Assembly: GCA_030272155.1 (NCBI GenBank)
Contig: CP126206.1
Location: forward strand, 1,798,001-1,862,000
Direction: 5' to 3'
DNA from: Tetradesmus obliquus
Lineage: Eukaryota; Chlorophyta; Chlorophyceae; Sphaeropleales; Scenedesmaceae
DNA length: 64,000 nt
Part shown: positions 62,457-64,000 of the stretch, in pieces
Position numbering within the stretch: the stretch's first letter is position 1
How the letters are laid out: each line of letters opens with the position of its first letter
Position numbers and translations under genes: made by a program
Notes under the pieces: model-generated
What the model saw: the letters and a program-made list of their open reading frames with translations, nothing else
Told to the model about the DNA's origin: nothing
The model's database searches: none

Positions 62457-63887
62457 CCCAAGGCCCTGCTGCTGTTGCTGCTGCTGTGCAGCCCTGCTGC
62501 CACACCCCGCACACCATTCACACCGTTACTGCTCCTGTTGCCGACCATTGCAGCCTTACATTCGAGATCAGCTATCGTCGCCTGAAGCTCCAGAAGCTGC
62601 TGCTGCTGCCGCTCCCGCGCACCGCCTGCTACCTTCCCTACTGCTGCTGCGCCATCGCCTGCTGCTGCTGCTGCTGCTGCTGCTGCCGCTGACATTCCTC
62701 GTGACAGCGAAGAGCGCAGCATGTTTTGCTGGTCTGCTACCACGCGCCGCAGCAGTGCATTTTCTGTGTGCGCTGCCTCCACTTCATGGCTCTGGCGTGC
62801 AGCCTGCAGCAGCAGCAGCAGCCGCAGCAGCAGAGAAGTTCAAAACATTGTGAGTGTCGCCTGCCACCACTTCGTGGCTATGACGTGCAGCAGCAGAAGC
62901 AACAGCAGACACAGAGTAGCGCAGCCGTGTTTACAAAACCTACAGCACAAACACCAGATGTGTCTAGCCGCAACCCACAGCAGCCAGCAAACACCTGACA
63001 TCAACAGCTGTGAGTCACTGGCACTGCCTCTACCGTTTTCAACCTTTTGAACCCTTTCCATAACTCCCATGAGCCTCTACACAGCACGACCTCAAACAAA
63101 AAAAGACCCGTTGAACATCATGCACATCTCAACATCAAACCTGAACCTTGCCACCCACCAGATCCTCAAGCTCAGCAAGGCGGCTTTTCAGGGTGTCCAC
63201 CATGTTCGAGTACTTTGTAGTCTAGTGCTTGGCCCTGCCGCACAAACGTTAGACTAAAAAGGCACATGGCATACACCCAAAATCTGATAATCAAACCTGA
63301 CCACTCACCAGGTCCTCAAGCTCAGCTAGGCGGCTCTTGAGTGTGGCCACCATGTTCTTCTGCTTGGCCCTGACACGCTGCTGAGTGACAGAACCCTGAA
63401 ACATGGCAGCTCAAACACACATAACACATGAATCCCCACCAGTCCACAAGCTTCGCGAGCTGGCTCTTGGGTGTTGCCCCCGTGTTCTTCTGCTTGGCCC
63501 TGCCGCACAAAAGTTGGACTCAAAAGCACATGGCAAAAGTCCAACCTTTTTATTATTAACCGTGATTACTCACCAAATCCTCCAGCTCAGCTAGCCGGCT
63601 CTTCACAGTGGCCACCATGTTTTCCTGCTTGGCCCTGAAGCGCTGCTGCGCCAGGCAAACTTAAACACCAGCCCCTGAGACCCTAAGAGCACCAAAACCC
63701 TGAGACGAGGCAGCCCTGAGCCCCAAAAACCTCACCAGGTCCTCAAGCTCAGCCAGCCGGCTTTTTAGGGTGGCCACCATGTTCTTCTGCTTGGCCCTGA
63801 AGCGCTGCTGCGCGAGGCGGTTCTTCTCTTTTGTGCGTGTGAAGGCCACACCCCCGATCATGCCATAGCCCGTGCCGTCACCCAGCT
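60509..63887 (-). CDS. bZIP transcription factor, 5' part outside window
   Basis: Two exons are visible: 63736-63887 and 60509-62803, in phase, ending TAG. The first encodes GYGMIGGVAFTRTKEKN, then the basic region NRLAQQRFR (N-x7-R) and the start of the zipper, LKSRLAELEDL. The second continues the zipper (HTENALLRRVVADQQNML). It then runs ~740 residues of poly-Gln, poly-Ala and Ser-rich sequence with short ordered islands such as DSELEEDAHVKKRQRVSQPYL, a likely nuclear localisation signal. It should dimerise and bind DNA in the nucleus; the Gln/Ala tail is typical of activation domains. The N terminus lies beyond 64000. Repeats of [28 protein letters not shown], in two to three copies, mark internal expansion. 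Confidence 0.78.
62845..62882 (-). repeat. Decoy copy of bZIP last-exon start
   Basis: A near-copy of the exon head (ARQSHEVEA) lies about 80 bp before the true acceptor at 62803. Confidence 0.65.
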
Positions 63888-64000
63888 CTGTAAGAGAGAA
63901 AGAATAACAGCAGTAATGACAGCACAGAGTGTCAGGTCCTTCTGCTTAGTGCGCGTGAAGGCCACGCCTCCAATCATGCCATAGCCCGCGCCGTCACCCA
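63159..64000 (-). repeat. Five-copy array of bZIP exon end, plus exon head copy
   Basis: Zipper-coding tails (KNMVATLKSRLAELEDL) with donors lie at 63159, 63309, 63440, 63574 and 63736 (true), 131-162 bp apart. Those at 63309 and 63574 keep good codons; 63159 has a TAG and 63440 several changes. A copy of the exon head (GYGMIGGVAFTRT) starts at about 63935 and runs off the window. Confidence 0.88.

Noticed and set aside
60202..62853. Forward-strand Gln/Leu/Ala ORFs opposite the bZIP tail
   Set aside because: They are antisense shadows of the poly-Gln/Ala coding strand; the minus strand has the bZIP domain and correct junction phases.

Overview
This is nuclear DNA of a green alga. It carries a complete Rubisco activase gene, a second gene for a thylakoid-lumen protein, PRPF31, MYND, SET, RING-CH, bZIP and RCC1 proteins. 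Genes are intron-dense, with GT-AG introns and GTGAGT/GTGCGT-type donors. CAG/CTG (GCA) triplet runs occur everywhere and encode poly-Ser, poly-Ala and poly-Gln tracts inside exons. These traits fit a chlorophyte of the Sphaeropleales/Chlamydomonadales type; a Scenedesmaceae-like species is my guess. No rRNA, tRNA, CRISPR array or bacterial operon was seen.

Layout from left to right: a TIM-barrel glycosidase-like gene (620-4410, -); a gene-poor stretch; a RING-CH membrane E3 ligase gene (7667-10592, +) followed by a 116-bp repeat array; a MYND zinc-finger gene (13185-17371, +); Rubisco activase (18765-24482, +); a small secreted-protein ORF (25724-26125, -); PRPF31 (27015-34650, -), divergent from a SET-domain gene (35377-42280, +); a coiled-coil/AT-hook gene (43845-46011, -); a gene-poor, repeat-bearing stretch with a 303-bp terminal-inverted-repeat element (49673-49975); a thylakoid-lumen protein gene (50449-53962, -); an RCC1-repeat gene (55867-58224, -) with a second inverted-repeat element abutting its start; and a bZIP factor gene (60509 to beyond the right edge, -). 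I rebuilt the exon structures by eye. For Rubisco activase (406 aa), PRPF31 (492 aa), the lumen protein (241 aa), the RING-CH protein (284 aa) and the SET protein (1539 aa), every junction keeps phase. Products are functionally unrelated, as is normal in a eukaryotic genome.

The most unusual property runs through seven of the nine multi-exon genes on both strands. Exon-intron junctions are surrounded by tandem partial copies of themselves. Copies of an exon's first ~40-70 nt with its 3' splice site lie just upstream of the exon. Copies of its last ~25-90 nt with its 5' splice site lie just downstream. Copies of the terminal exon, including the stop codon, lie after the gene. I count roughly 80 such copies, commonly at about 80-165 bp periods, or 244-245 bp in two cases. 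Many keep intact AG or GT dinucleotides; some have lost them. This looks like a genome-wide habit of splice-junction-spanning tandem duplication that lengthens introns and creates decoy splice sites. An assembly artefact must be excluded.
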